This document shows positions 1 to 8,300 of a stretch of DNA of 10,335 nucleotides, piece by piece. How positions within the stretch are numbered: position 1 is the first letter of the stretch; each line of letters begins with the position of its first letter. The position numbers were made by a program, and so were the translations under genes. The stretch comes from Bacillota bacterium. Lineage in GTDB: Bacteria; Bacillota_C; Negativicutes; JAEYSJ01. The DNA is taken from contig JAEYSJ010000012.1 of NCBI GenBank assembly GCA_023434855.1, forward strand, positions 1-10,335, given 5' to 3'. The notes under the pieces are model-generated. The model was given only the letters and a program-made list of their open reading frames with translations. It was not told the origin of the DNA and searched no databases.

Positions 1-89
1 TTGCAATTTTTGTTTCGGTTGTGCTGTTTAATCTCTTGGGAGATACGATCAGGGATTATATGGATCCTCGTAACAGCCGTATAAAATAG
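1..89 (+). CDS. ABC importer permease, C-terminal end only (DppC/NikC-like)
   Basis: Only the last 28 codons are in the window, read from base 3 to the TAG at 87-89. The peptide has a hydrophobic stretch (AIFVSVVLFNLLGD) followed by a short basic tail with DPRNSRIK. This matches the usual end of DppC/OppC/NikC-type inner-membrane permeases, where the last transmembrane helix is followed by a LLGD-x-x-RD-x-x-DPR motif. The gene lies 18 bases before the substrate-binding protein gene on the same strand, so it is very likely part of the same importer operon, with the partner permease further upstream. The family is well supported by this motif and by the neighbours; the substrate cannot be told from so short a piece. 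Confidence 0.8.
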   Translation, partial: AIFVSVVLFNLLGDTIRDYMDPRNSRIK

Positions 90-92
90 AAA

Positions 93-99
93 AAGAGGG
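93..99 (+). promoter_or_regulatory. Ribosome binding site of the substrate-binding protein
   Basis: The purine-rich AAGAGGG sits about 8 bases before the ATG at 108. It supports that start, which also gives a complete lipoprotein signal peptide. Confidence 0.6.
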
Positions 100-107
100 A
101 TTGAGTC

Positions 108-1670
108 ATGAAGAAAAAAATTATTCCGATCTTGCTTGCGCTGTGTATGGTAATCAGCCTGGTAACAGGCTGCAGCAATAGTTCAGACAAAGGCAAGACA
201 GCCGGGACACAGGCAAAAAAGACCTTTGTGTTTGGTGACACAACGTTTAATCCGGAAAATAGTGAGCCGGATGTGAATCCCCACAACAGCAGCAGCGGCT
301 GGGCCGCCCTTCGGTACGGAATAGGTGAAACGCTGTTTCGCTATTCCAATTCTATGAAAATTGAGCCTTGGCTTGCTAAAAGCTATGAGAATGTGGATAA
401 GCTTACCTGGAAGATTACGCTACAAGATAATGTATATTTTACAAGCGGACGTCATATGGACGGCGCGGCAGTAAAGGAATGCTTGGAGAATTTGGTTAAG
501 GTGCATAAGCGTGCTGCCGGAGACTTGAAAATTAATAATATTACGGTCGATGGTCAGACCGTAACCATTGTTACAAGTGTTCCGGTTCCGGCACTGCCCA
601 ACTATCTCGCCGACCCCTACGGCTGTATTTTTGACATTCAGGCCGGTGTTACTAAAGAGGGCATTGTATCCGCTACCGGCCCCTACAAGGCTGTATCTCT
701 CGTATCCGGCCAACGTATCAACCTGGTTAAAAATGAAAAATATTGGAACGGCAAGCCAAAAATTGACGAGATTACCGTAAGGACTATCTCTGATGGAGAT
801 ACGTTAACAATGGCGTTGCAATCCGGTGAAATCGATGCCGCGTATGGCATGCCATACGCAAGCTATCCCCTTTTTAAAAATGACAAGTACGTATTTACCA
901 GCACGGCAACAAGCAGAGCATTCTTTGCCTGGATGAATTTTAAAAGCGAAATTACAAAAGACGCGGCTGTCCGTAAAGCCATTGCCATGGGCATTGACAA
1001 AAACGGCTTTGTTGAGACCCTATTGAAAGGAAACGGTTATCCGGCATCAGGCGTTTTTCCGAGCAGTTTTACCTTTGGTAATGAAGCTGTCCATACTGAA
1101 ACCTATGATCTGGAGGGTGCTAAAAATATTCTGGAGGCTGCCGGCTGGATAGATACAGATGGTGATGGCATCCGCGAAAAAGAGGGGAAAAAGCTGGTGA
1201 TTCGCTGGCTCACCTACCCGAGTCGCCAGGAGCTGCCTCTGCTTGCCGAATCCGTACAGGCAACGCTGAAGAAAATCGGGATATCTGTGGAAATCAACAG
1301 TACGGCTGATCATAACAGCATAAGAGTCAATCCGGCTGCATGGGATGTCTATGCAAGCGCTATGGTCACAGCACCTACCGGCGACCCGGAGTATTTCTTT
1401 ACTTACTGCAGCCTTGACAAATCTTCAACCAATAACGGAAAATACCATAGCGATAAACTTGAGCAGCTTGCGCAGGAAATGTCACAAACCTTTGATAAAG
1501 AAAAGCGCGAAAAGCTTGCGATTGAAATGCAGCAGACAATTTTGGACGACAATGCCTATGTATTCGCCTCCCATCTGCGTATGAGCATGATTGCAAAATC
1601 CAAGGTTACCGGACTTGTGGCCCATCCCTGTGATTTTTATGAAATTACTGCGGACCTGGATATCAACTAA
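108..1670 (+). CDS. Substrate-binding lipoprotein of a nickel/peptide-family ABC importer
   Basis: This 520-residue protein is the extracellular solute receptor of the importer (SBP family 5, which includes DppA, OppA and NikA). Residues 1-22 form a lipoprotein signal peptide: a lysine-rich start, a hydrophobic core, and the lipobox LVTGC with Cys22 as the lipid-anchored residue. A Ser/Gly/Lys linker follows to about residue 38. The mature part shows family-5 features: the early NPHN motif (His59), the GIGETLFRY stretch, EPWLAKSYE, and a late PTGDPEYFF segment. Length is normal for the family. It lies between the permease end and two ATPase genes, so receptor, channel and motor are encoded together. 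Family-5 receptors bind peptides, nickel or metal chelates. The PTGDP segment and the short first ATPase next door lean towards the nickel/metal branch, but this is inference. No damage is seen. Confidence 0.92.
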   Translation: MKKKIIPILLALCMVISLVTGCSNSSDKGKTAGTQAKKTFVFGDTTFNPENSEPDVNPHNSSSGWAALRYGIGETLFRYSNSMKIEPWLAKSYENVDKLTWKITLQDNVYFTSGRHMDGAAVKECLENLVKVHKRAAGDLKINNITVDGQTVTIVTSVPVPALPNYLADPYGCIFDIQAGVTKEGIVSATGPYKAVSLVSGQRINLVKNEKYWNGKPKIDEITVRTISDGDTLTMALQSGEIDAAYGMPYASYPLFKNDKYVFTSTATSRAFFAWMNFKSEITKDAAVRKAIAMGIDKNGFVETLLKGNGYPASGVFPSSFTFGNEAVHTETYDLEGAKNILEAAGWIDTDGDGIREKEGKKLVIRWLTYPSRQELPLLAESVQATLKKIGISVEINSTADHNSIRVNPAAWDVYASAMVTAPTGDPEYFFTYCSLDKSSTNNGKYHSDKLEQLAQEMSQTFDKEKREKLAIEMQQTILDDNAYVFASHLRMSMIAKSKVTGLVAHPCDFYEITADLDIN

Positions 1671-1691
1671 ATCAATTTCCCGTCTGTCGCA

Positions 1692-1698
1692 AAGGAGG
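1692..1698 (+). promoter_or_regulatory. Strong ribosome binding site of the first ATPase
   Basis: AAGGAGG is a near-perfect Shine-Dalgarno sequence with 5 bases before the ATG at 1704. It fixes this start against the in-frame ATG four codons later (1716). Confidence 0.8.
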
Positions 1699-1703
1699 CA
1701 AGC

Positions 1704-2486
1704 ATGGAAGCACTCATGACTTATAATTCAGTGGATATTTGCTATAATGAGAATCCCGTTGTGCAGAGTGTCAGCTTTACTTTGCAGCCGGGTGAGATTT
1801 TAGGTATAGTTGGCGAGTCAGGAAGCGGCAAAAGCACGATCATAAAAGCCGCAATGGGTCTTTTGGGACAAAGCGGCATGGTGACAAGAGGCGATATTTG
1901 GTTTCAGGGGAAAAATCTGCCAGATTTGGGAGCGCAAGAGCTGCGAGAAATTTGCGGTAGAAAGATAGGCATGATTTTTCAGGATTCCGGTGCTTCCTTG
2001 TGTCCTGTTCGTACAATCGGCAGTCAAATTTATGAAAGCATGAACGCTCATGCGAGGATAACAAGGAAAGAAGCAAACGAAAGAGCGTTGGCGCTGTTCC
2101 ATAAACTCAACTTTAAGGATGGACAGCGAATATTAAATTGTTATTCGTTTGAACTATCAGGCGGCATGAACCAACGTGTGGGCATTGCAATGGCAATGCT
2201 GTTGAACCCAGCTGTCCTATTGGCGGATGAACCAACCAGCGCGCTGGATGTATCTGTGCAAAAACAGGTTGTACAGGAAATGCTGTTTTTGCGCAGGCTG
2301 TACGGCACTGCAATTATTCTTGTAACACATAATATTGAAGTGATTTCGGCTATGGCAGATTCCATTATTGTGCTGAAAAACGGCCGCATCATGGAATACG
2401 GAGCAGCCCGGCAAGTACTGAATGAATCTCAGAGCGAATATACAAAGGCTTTACTTGCATCTGTACCAAGGCTGCGGAGGAATTGA
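1704..2486 (+). CDS. ABC importer ATPase 1 (DppD/NikD-like)
   Basis: This 260-residue cytoplasmic ATPase is one of two that power the importer. All nucleotide-binding motifs are present: Walker A GESGSGKST (residues 37-45), Q-loop Gln93, signature LSGGM (151-155), Walker B ending in Asp175-Glu176 followed by the D-loop SALD, and the switch His209. It is short for the DppD/OppD group (usually above 320 residues) because it lacks the Cys-rich C-terminal extension. In this it resembles NikD, which is about 250 residues. The gene starts 33 bases after the substrate-binding protein gene, and its stop is directly followed by the ATG of the second ATPase, so the two are translationally coupled and probably form a heterodimer. 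The family is certain; the substrate class is inferred. Confidence 0.93.
   Translation: MEALMTYNSVDICYNENPVVQSVSFTLQPGEILGIVGESGSGKSTIIKAAMGLLGQSGMVTRGDIWFQGKNLPDLGAQELREICGRKIGMIFQDSGASLCPVRTIGSQIYESMNAHARITRKEANERALALFHKLNFKDGQRILNCYSFELSGGMNQRVGIAMAMLLNPAVLLADEPTSALDVSVQKQVVQEMLFLRRLYGTAIILVTHNIEVISAMADSIIVLKNGRIMEYGAARQVLNESQSEYTKALLASVPRLRRN
2476..2480 (+). promoter_or_regulatory. Ribosome binding site of the second ATPase, inside the end of the first
   Basis: GGAGG lies within the last codons of the preceding ATPase, 6 bases before the ATG at 2487. The stop TGA (2484-2486) and the ATG abut with no gap, which points to coupled translation. Confidence 0.75.
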
Positions 2487-3419
2487 ATGGAACCTTTACT
2501 AGAAGTGAGAAATATTACAAAGATATTTCGACGACATGGACAGACCGATTACATTGCGATTGACGAAGTCAGCTTCAGCTTGTATTCAGGAGAAACTTTG
2601 GGAATTGTCGGAGAGTCCGGCTCAGGTAAAAGCACAACAGCGGGAATGATTATAAGACTGATTGACGCTACTAGCGGGCAAATTTATCTTCAAGGCAAAG
2701 ATATTACCCGTATAAAGGGGCGAGAGTTGCGTGACATTTATCGCGATCTTCAAATGGTGTTCCAATCTCCAACCGGATCCTTTGATCCGCGCCGTACATT
2801 GGGGGACGGTATTGGCGAGAGTCTCCGAAACAGGGGTCTATCACGCAAAGAAACAAAAGCGAGAGTGGAGACGCTGCTTGAGCAATGCGGTCTGCCAGCG
2901 GATTATGCAAAGCGATATCCGCACGAGGTCAGCGGCGGTCAATGCCAGAGAGCCGCAATCGCCCGCGCGCTTGCAATACAGCCCAAGATTCTAATCTGCG
3001 ATGAAGCTACAAGCGCACTTGATGTAACTGTTCAGACGCAAATCATTACACTCTTGAAGACACTGCAAAAGGGACAGGGTATGTCATACTTGTTCATTTG
3101 CCATAATTTAGCGCTTGTCCAGCTTTTTTGCGACCGAGTGATCGTTATGTATAAAGGCAGCATTATGGAAATCGGAGAAACAGCGAAAGTTATAGATGCG
3201 CCTAGGCATCCCTATACAAAAATGCTGTTATCGTGTCTTTTAACCGATTCATTAGAAGTGGAAGACAATGTGTCAAACCTGCAGGATGATCTTGAATATC
3301 ATAATACCGGCTGCAAGTTTTATCTGTCATGTCCCGACCGTAAGGATATGTGCAAAAGTACAAAGCCAGAACTGATTCAAAGGGATGGATACGGAGTAGC
3401 TTGTCATTTATATACTTAG
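2487..3419 (+). CDS. ABC importer ATPase 2 with Cys-rich C-terminal domain (DppF/OppF-like)
   Basis: This 310-residue partner ATPase has Walker A GESGSGKST (residues 42-50), Q-loop Gln93, signature VSGGQ (148-152), Walker B ending in Asp172-Glu173, and His206 as the switch residue. The C-terminal extension is the oligopeptide/dipeptide-transporter domain (oligo_HPY), starting near the RHPYTKMLL motif. It ends with four cysteines at 276, 282, 289 and 306 in a C-x5-C-x6-C-x16-C pattern. Such cysteines are typical of the family and bind an iron-sulfur cluster in at least some characterised members; here that is inference. It follows the first ATPase with no gap and is the last gene of the operon, followed by a hairpin terminator at 3585-3618. 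Only this one of the two ATPases carries the extension. Confidence 0.94.
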   Translation: MEPLLEVRNITKIFRRHGQTDYIAIDEVSFSLYSGETLGIVGESGSGKSTTAGMIIRLIDATSGQIYLQGKDITRIKGRELRDIYRDLQMVFQSPTGSFDPRRTLGDGIGESLRNRGLSRKETKARVETLLEQCGLPADYAKRYPHEVSGGQCQRAAIARALAIQPKILICDEATSALDVTVQTQIITLLKTLQKGQGMSYLFICHNLALVQLFCDRVIVMYKGSIMEIGETAKVIDAPRHPYTKMLLSCLLTDSLEVEDNVSNLQDDLEYHNTGCKFYLSCPDRKDMCKSTKPELIQRDGYGVACHLYT

Positions 3420-3584
3420 GGGCTATACAAGAGGCTCAAGGGCTGTGGAGAAACTGGAAGATCCTATTTCGTTCAAAATAGTAATAAATCTATTGAAGAG
3501 AACGTACTTCTATACTTATAAAAAGTCAGTCCGGTATAAAGAAGAAGGAACGGGAATATATTGCTACCAATCTACAATAAGCAT

Positions 3585-3618
3585 AAAAAAATCGGAGCAT
3601 TTACGCTCCGATTTTTTT
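3585..3618 (+). terminator. Perfect, probably bidirectional intrinsic terminator
   Basis: Seven A's and TCGGAGC (3585-3598) pair perfectly with GCTCCGA and seven T's (3605-3618) across a 6-base loop (ATTTAC), a 14-bp stem. Read on the plus strand it ends the ABC importer operon 165 bases after the last stop. Because the A and T tracts are symmetric it should also work on the minus strand, where the small gene stops at 3633, just 14 bases before the hairpin. Confidence 0.92.
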
Positions 3619-3632
3619 ATTTTCTATTTTAG

Positions 3633-3806
3633 TTAACTTGTGGCTCGCTTTTGGGTACTATGTGTTACTTCCGCGAGATTATGCCCTTTTTTCGCTTGGT
3701 AATACATCGGATTATTAAGGAGTTGATGAACATGTTGATTAAAATCCATCAAGGCGGTAGGCGAGGGTTGATTAATCTCTTTGAAAGTAAAAGTAATTTT
3801 AGGCAT
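3633..3806 (-). CDS. Small hypothetical protein, 57 residues
   Basis: Reading the minus strand from the ATG at 3806 to the TAA at 3633 gives an uninterrupted 57-residue product that begins MPKITFTFKEINQP and ends HSTQKRATS. Support for a real gene is the AGGAGG ribosome binding site (complement of 3818-3823) upstream of the ATG, and the terminator just past its stop. No membrane segment, signal peptide or known catalytic motif is visible. The N-terminal part looks like a short beta strand followed by an amphipathic helix (about residues 16-32). I do not recognise the family. It sits exactly where the N-terminal catalytic domain of the neighbouring serine recombinase should be, pointing away from it, so it may be cargo or an accessory of that element. 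The function is unknown. Confidence 0.6.
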   Translation of the reverse strand: MPKITFTFKEINQPSPTALMDFNQHVHQLLNNPMYYQAKKGHNLAEVTHSTQKRATS

Positions 3807-3817
3807 TTAATAAAAAC

Positions 3818-3823
3818 CTCCTG
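3818..3823 (-). promoter_or_regulatory. Ribosome binding site of the small minus-strand gene
   Basis: CCTCCT on the plus strand is AGGAGG on the minus strand, an ideal Shine-Dalgarno sequence, 11 bases before the ATG at 3806 (slightly long but workable). It is the main reason for calling this short frame a gene. Confidence 0.6.
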
Positions 3824-3832
3824 AATTTTTGA

Positions 3833-5027
3833 AGTATCATAGGGACATTAATCATTACTCCCCAGAGAACGTACGATCTAGAAGATGACAGTGACGAAAT
3901 GACAATGGCATTAAATCCTTTGTTTCCAAAGAAGAATATAAACTAATCAAAAAGCGATTGCGGGATGGGAAGATCAACGGAGCTAGAAAAGGGATGTGGA
4001 CAAGCGGTCAGCCATCGTTCCCCTATTACTATGATTGATTGAACAAACGCATTTTGGTGGATGAAAGCAAACGGTATTACTATCGGGAAATGGTTGAACG
4101 CTTTATTAATGGCTCTGGTTTAACGGAAATTGCAGACTGGTTAACGGAGCATTTGCCCAGGCAGCGAAAAATACAATGGGAAAACAGAAAAAATGGTCCC
4201 TAGTTGTTGTGAAGCGAATTTTAAGTAGTGAAGTGCACCTCGGTTATGTGATTTTTGGTAAGCATAAAAGGAAAAGGGGGCTTAGACAGGTAGTACCGCA
4301 AGAGCAATGGATAAAGAGCAAAGAGAAGCATGAGCCATTAAAGACAGAAGAAGAACATAGAAAAATTATGGCACGCTTGGCATTGTCAAAAGAGCAAAAT
4401 ACAAAGAATCGAGAAGTATTGCCATTATCTGGTATGCTGTATTGTGAGCAGTGTGGTTCCCGGATGATAATTAAGACGGTAGTATATAAAAACGGCAAGA
4501 AATGCTGGTGTGCGTATTGTTCTGGGCGGCAAGGAGATAAAAGCTGTGATCAAAAAAGCAGTGTTTTGAATGAAGACTTCTTTTCTGGGTTGTATCAACA
4601 GGTGGTGCACGTTGATGATAATATTCAATGGCAGATGCATGAGCAAAACAGAGCATTAACGAAATATAAGCAATTATTAGCGGTTAAAGAAAAAGAGCTA
4701 GAAAGGCATAAGCAAGCTATTGATCGGCTATACGAAATGTGGGAAGAGGATAATATTGATAAGAGTTCCTTTATTGAACGTAAAAAGGTACGGGATGAGC
4801 AGATTCAAGCTTTAAAGAAGCAAGTTGATAATTTGAAGCTGGTTATTCAGGAACAAAAAGATATGCCTTCGATAGATAAGTTGAGGCAGCAGATAAAAGT
4901 ATTAAAAGAGAGATGGCGTTATATAGAGAGTGTGCAAGAGCGGAATAGGTTGTTGAAGCGGATTGTAGGTAAGATTACGTATCACCGGGAAGCTAATAAT
5001 GTGTACTTGGGGATTCAATATAATTGA
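3833..5027 (+). pseudogene. Large serine recombinase remnant, N-terminus lost and frame broken
   Basis: The remnant reads through three pieces. The first (3833-3927) includes GTLIITPQRTYDLEDDSDE, a typical stretch just after the resolvase domain. The second frame (from 3928) gives KEEYKLIKKRLRDGKINGAR and the recombinase domain. It is interrupted by TGA at 4036-4038, where an Arg codon (CGA) would fit, and ends at TAG 4201. The third frame opens at 4176 and runs to 5027 (283 codons). It contains KWSLVVVKRILSS, a zinc beta-ribbon with Cys90, Cys93, Cys112/Cys115 and Cys124 of that frame, and a long coiled coil (about residues 155-245). The second shift would be repaired by one extra A in the A6 run at 4188-4193. 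The catalytic N-terminal domain with its nucleophilic serine is absent. Such enzymes integrate mobile elements; this copy should be inactive. Confidence 0.9.
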
Positions 5028-5187
5028 GTTTAATGAATAGAGTAGAATGGTAGCTAATTTCAAAAGCATACTTGCTAATAGGCGTTAGGTATAATCTGAT
5101 CGGTACAAACAAAGTGGTGTGGCAAAAAGTTGACAAAAAAGGAACTTCCTATTTGTCCTCCTTAGTAATTTTAGTAGGTTAATAATA

Positions 5188-5215
5188 TTGAGACTCCTGC
5201 TGTACTTTGTATAAA
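5188..5215 (+). promoter_or_regulatory. Candidate promoter for the large NTPase gene
   Basis: TTGAGA (5188-5193) matches the -35 consensus at 5 of 6 positions and is followed after 16 bases by TATAAA (5210-5215), 5 of 6 for the -10 box. Transcription would start near 5222 and give a leader of about 135 bases. A second TATAAT at 5251-5256 lacks a good -35. In AT-rich DNA such matches arise by chance, so this is only a candidate. Confidence 0.35.
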
Positions 5216-5229
5216 TATGGCAGGAGTTT
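5191..5229. repeat. Inverted repeat around the candidate -10 box
   Basis: ACTCCTGC (5193-5200) and GCAGGAGT (5220-5227) are perfect inverted copies. With G-U pairs and flanking bases the stem can extend to about 14 pairs around an 11-base loop. The right arm is followed by TTATACTTTATAA, not a proper T tract, so it is a weak terminator at best. It could end leftover recombinase transcription or serve as an operator over the candidate promoter. Confidence 0.6.
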
Positions 5230-5345
5230 ATACTTTATAAGCAAATTAGCTATAATTATAGGTCCGCCATATTGATGTGTTAGTTAGAGTGCAAAGTGTC
5301 GCAAATGCTTTTTTCCTTTCTCATGTTCCGATATCTTTTAAAGCA

Positions 5346-5352
5346 GAGGGAG
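5346..5352 (+). promoter_or_regulatory. Ribosome binding site of the large NTPase gene; start uncertain by two codons
   Basis: GAGGGAG ends 4 bases before the ATG at 5357 and 10 bases before a second in-frame ATG at 5363. Both are plausible. The upstream ATG is used here, and the protein differs by only two residues. Confidence 0.6.
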
Positions 5353-5356
5353 ATTT

Positions 5357-8300
5357 ATGGATATGATTAAGCCAGATTGGAATAAATTTAAAGCAAAATT
5401 TAGTGACAATCCTCAAAATAACTTTGAATGGTTCTGTTATCTATTATTTTGCCAAGAATATAATAAACCTTATGGTATTTTCCGTTTCAAAAATCAATCA
5501 GGAATAGAAACTAATCCTATTATAAAAGATAATGATATCGTTGGTTGGCAGGCCAAATTTTATGAAACTACATTGTCAGATCATAAAAATGACTTAATTG
5601 ATACTGTTGAGAGAAGTAAAAGAGACTATTCAAATCTTACAAAGATTATTTTATATACTAATCAGGAATGGGGACAAGGGAAAAAGCAGAATGAGCCACA
5701 AGCTAAAATCGAAATAGAACAAAAGGCTAATAAAGTTAATATAGAGATTGAATGGAGAACTGCAAGTTTCTTTGAATCATCGTTTGTTGCAATTAACAAT
5801 AATAATATAGCACAGTACTTTTTTAGTTTTGAAAAAAGTATTATTCATCTTCTTGCGGAAAAACAAGCGCATACTGAATCAATATTATATGAAATTCAAA
5901 CAAACATAGAATTTAATAATCAAAGATTAGAAATTGATAGGAATACAACGTTAAAAAATATTCAAGAAAAACTTAATTACAAACAGATATTAATAATAAG
6001 CGGCCTTGGAGGAGTTGGCAAAACAGCAGTAATAAAAAGGCTATATACGCAAATTAAAGGAAAAGTACCTTTTTATGTTTTTAAAGCTAGTGAATTTGAA
6101 ATAAATAATGTAGAACAGTTGTTTAACGAGTTTGGTTTAAAGAAATTTATCGAAGCACATAAAGATGAAGAAAACAAAATTATTGTAATTGACTCTGCTG
6201 AAAAGTTATTAGACATTCAAAATACCGATCCAATTAAGGAATTTTTGTATGCTTTTATACAAAATAACTGGAAAATAGTTTTTACTACAAGAAATAATTA
6301 TTTAGAAGATTTAAACTACCAATTTATAGAGATACATAAAATAGTTCCGTTTAATTTAGATATACAAAATCTTTATCAAGATGAACTGAAAAAAATAGCT
6401 CAAGATTATAATTTTTTATTACCAAATGATTTTAAATTATTAGAACTTATTAAAAATCCTTTCTATTTAAATGAATTTTTAAAGCATTATAAAGAAGAAG
6501 AAAAATTGGATTATTTATCTTTCAAGAAAAAATTATGGAATAACATAATTAAAAAAGGTAAACCAGAAAGAGAACAGTGCTTTTTAAAAATTGCATTTCA
6601 AAGAGCAAGTCAAGGCCAATTTTTCGTAATATCTAATTTCAATCATCAAATTTTAAATCAATTAGTTAAAGATGGAATTTTAGGTTATGAAGTAGCAGGA
6701 TATTTTATTACTCATGATATTTATGAAGAATGGGCACTAGAAAACATAATTGAAGCTAAATTTATAAACAAGAGTAATAATAAAGACTTTTTTGAAGAAA
6801 TTGGAGAGTCCTTAGCTATTCGTAGAAGTTTCCGTAATTGGTTATCTGAACATCTTTTATTAAATAGTAAATCTATAAAGCAATTTATTGAAGAGATTAT
6901 TCAAGATGACAATATTAACTTTTTTTGGAAGGATGAAATTTTAATTTCTGTATTGCTTTCTGAGTACTCTGAAGTGTTTTTTGAATTATTTAAAGAAAAA
7001 ATTCTTGAAACTGATTATAAATTAATGAAAAAAATTGCTTTTTTGCTAAGAATAGCTTGTAAAGAAATTGATAACCTTTTTTATAAGCAATTAGGAATAG
7101 ATGATTTAAATTTGGCATCGATAGAATATTTCTTGACTAAGCCTAAAGGAAAAGGATGGCAAAGCTTCATTAAATTTGTTTACAATAATTTAGATACAAT
7201 CAAAATGAAAAATTTATATTTTATTTTACCAATAATTTATGATTGGAATAAAAAAAATAAAAATGGTGAAACAGTTAGAATTTCAAGTTTAATCGCTTTA
7301 AAATACTATGAATGGGTTTTAAAAGAAAAGATTTACTTTTCTCACAGGGATCAAAACAAAGAAAATCTCTTTCAGACCATTTTGTATGGATCCTCTGAAA
7401 TAAAGGTAGAACTTAGTGCAATTTTTGGTCAAATATTAGAAAACCATTGGAATAAACATAATGATCCCTATTATGATTTAGTAGAAGTTATTTTAACGAA
7501 GACAGGCGATAATATAGAGCTTATTAAAGTTTTACCTGATCATATTTTAAAACTTGCAGAACTATATTGGTTGCGTACTTGCAATAAAGATTTTTATTAT
7601 AATTCTGGAGCAGGTATCGAAAAATATTTTGGCTTAGTAGATAATGATATGGATTACTTTCCTGCTAGCGCATATCAAACGCCTATCTACTGGTTGCTTC
7701 AAACTGCTCAGAAAAAAACAATAGAGTTTTTTCTATCTTTTACCAATAAAACTGTCAAAAATTATTTTGAGTCTGATATGGGAAGATCCGAAATTGACGA
7801 AATAGATGTTTATATTAGTGATGAGAAAACTAAGAAGCAATATATTTGCAATAGACTTTGGAATACATATAGAGGTACACAAGGCTCCCCCTATGTGTTA
7901 GAGTCAATGCACATGGCAATAGAGAAATTCTTTATCGAAAGAGCAAAAAATACTGAGGCGGAAGTATTAGAATACTGGTTATTCTATATGCTTGAAAATA
8001 CGATGTCAGCTTCTATTACAGCTATAGTCGTAAGCGTAGTATTGGCGTATCCAGAAAAAACATTTAATGTTGCAGCGGTATTGTTTCAGACAAAAGAATT
8101 TTTTTCTTACGATACTAGTAGAATGATTTTAGATCAGACAGCCAAAACTAATTTTTCTTTCGGATATGGTCTAAATTATGAACATAAGATACATCAAGAT
8201 GAAAGAATTAAAACTTGTGATGATAAACATAGACAACAGGCTTTAGAAAATGTAGCTCTGAGCTATCAATTTTTTAGAAGTGAAGGAATCAGCGCAGAAG

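Larger units (their letters stand above)
5028..5356. other. Intergenic region between recombinase remnant and the large NTPase gene
   Basis: These 329 bases hold no convincing reading frame on either strand. The visible content is an inverted repeat (5191-5229) with a candidate promoter, an 11-base palindrome AGGAACTTCCT at 5140-5150, and the ribosome binding site of the downstream gene. The recombinase remnant ends here without a clear T-tract terminator. No obvious attachment-site core, tRNA or insertion-sequence end was seen. Confidence 0.6.

Noticed and set aside
3445..3636. 63-codon plus-strand frame after the ABC operon
   Set aside because: It has no ribosome binding site, runs through the terminator hairpin, and shows no recognisable protein features.
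3497..3874. 11-base repeat AGAGAACGTAC at 3497-3507 and 3864-3874, possible target duplication
   Set aside because: The second copy is native recombinase coding sequence (QRTY), and repeats of this length are expected by chance in 10 kb. The flanks do not match.
4176..5027. Intact short recombinase gene starting at ATG 4176
   Set aside because: The homologous sequence continues upstream in another frame, there is no ribosome binding site before 4176, and the catalytic domain is missing. It is a fragment of a broken gene.
5130..5135. Perfect TTGACA as a -35 box
   Set aside because: No acceptable -10 element lies 15-19 bases downstream.
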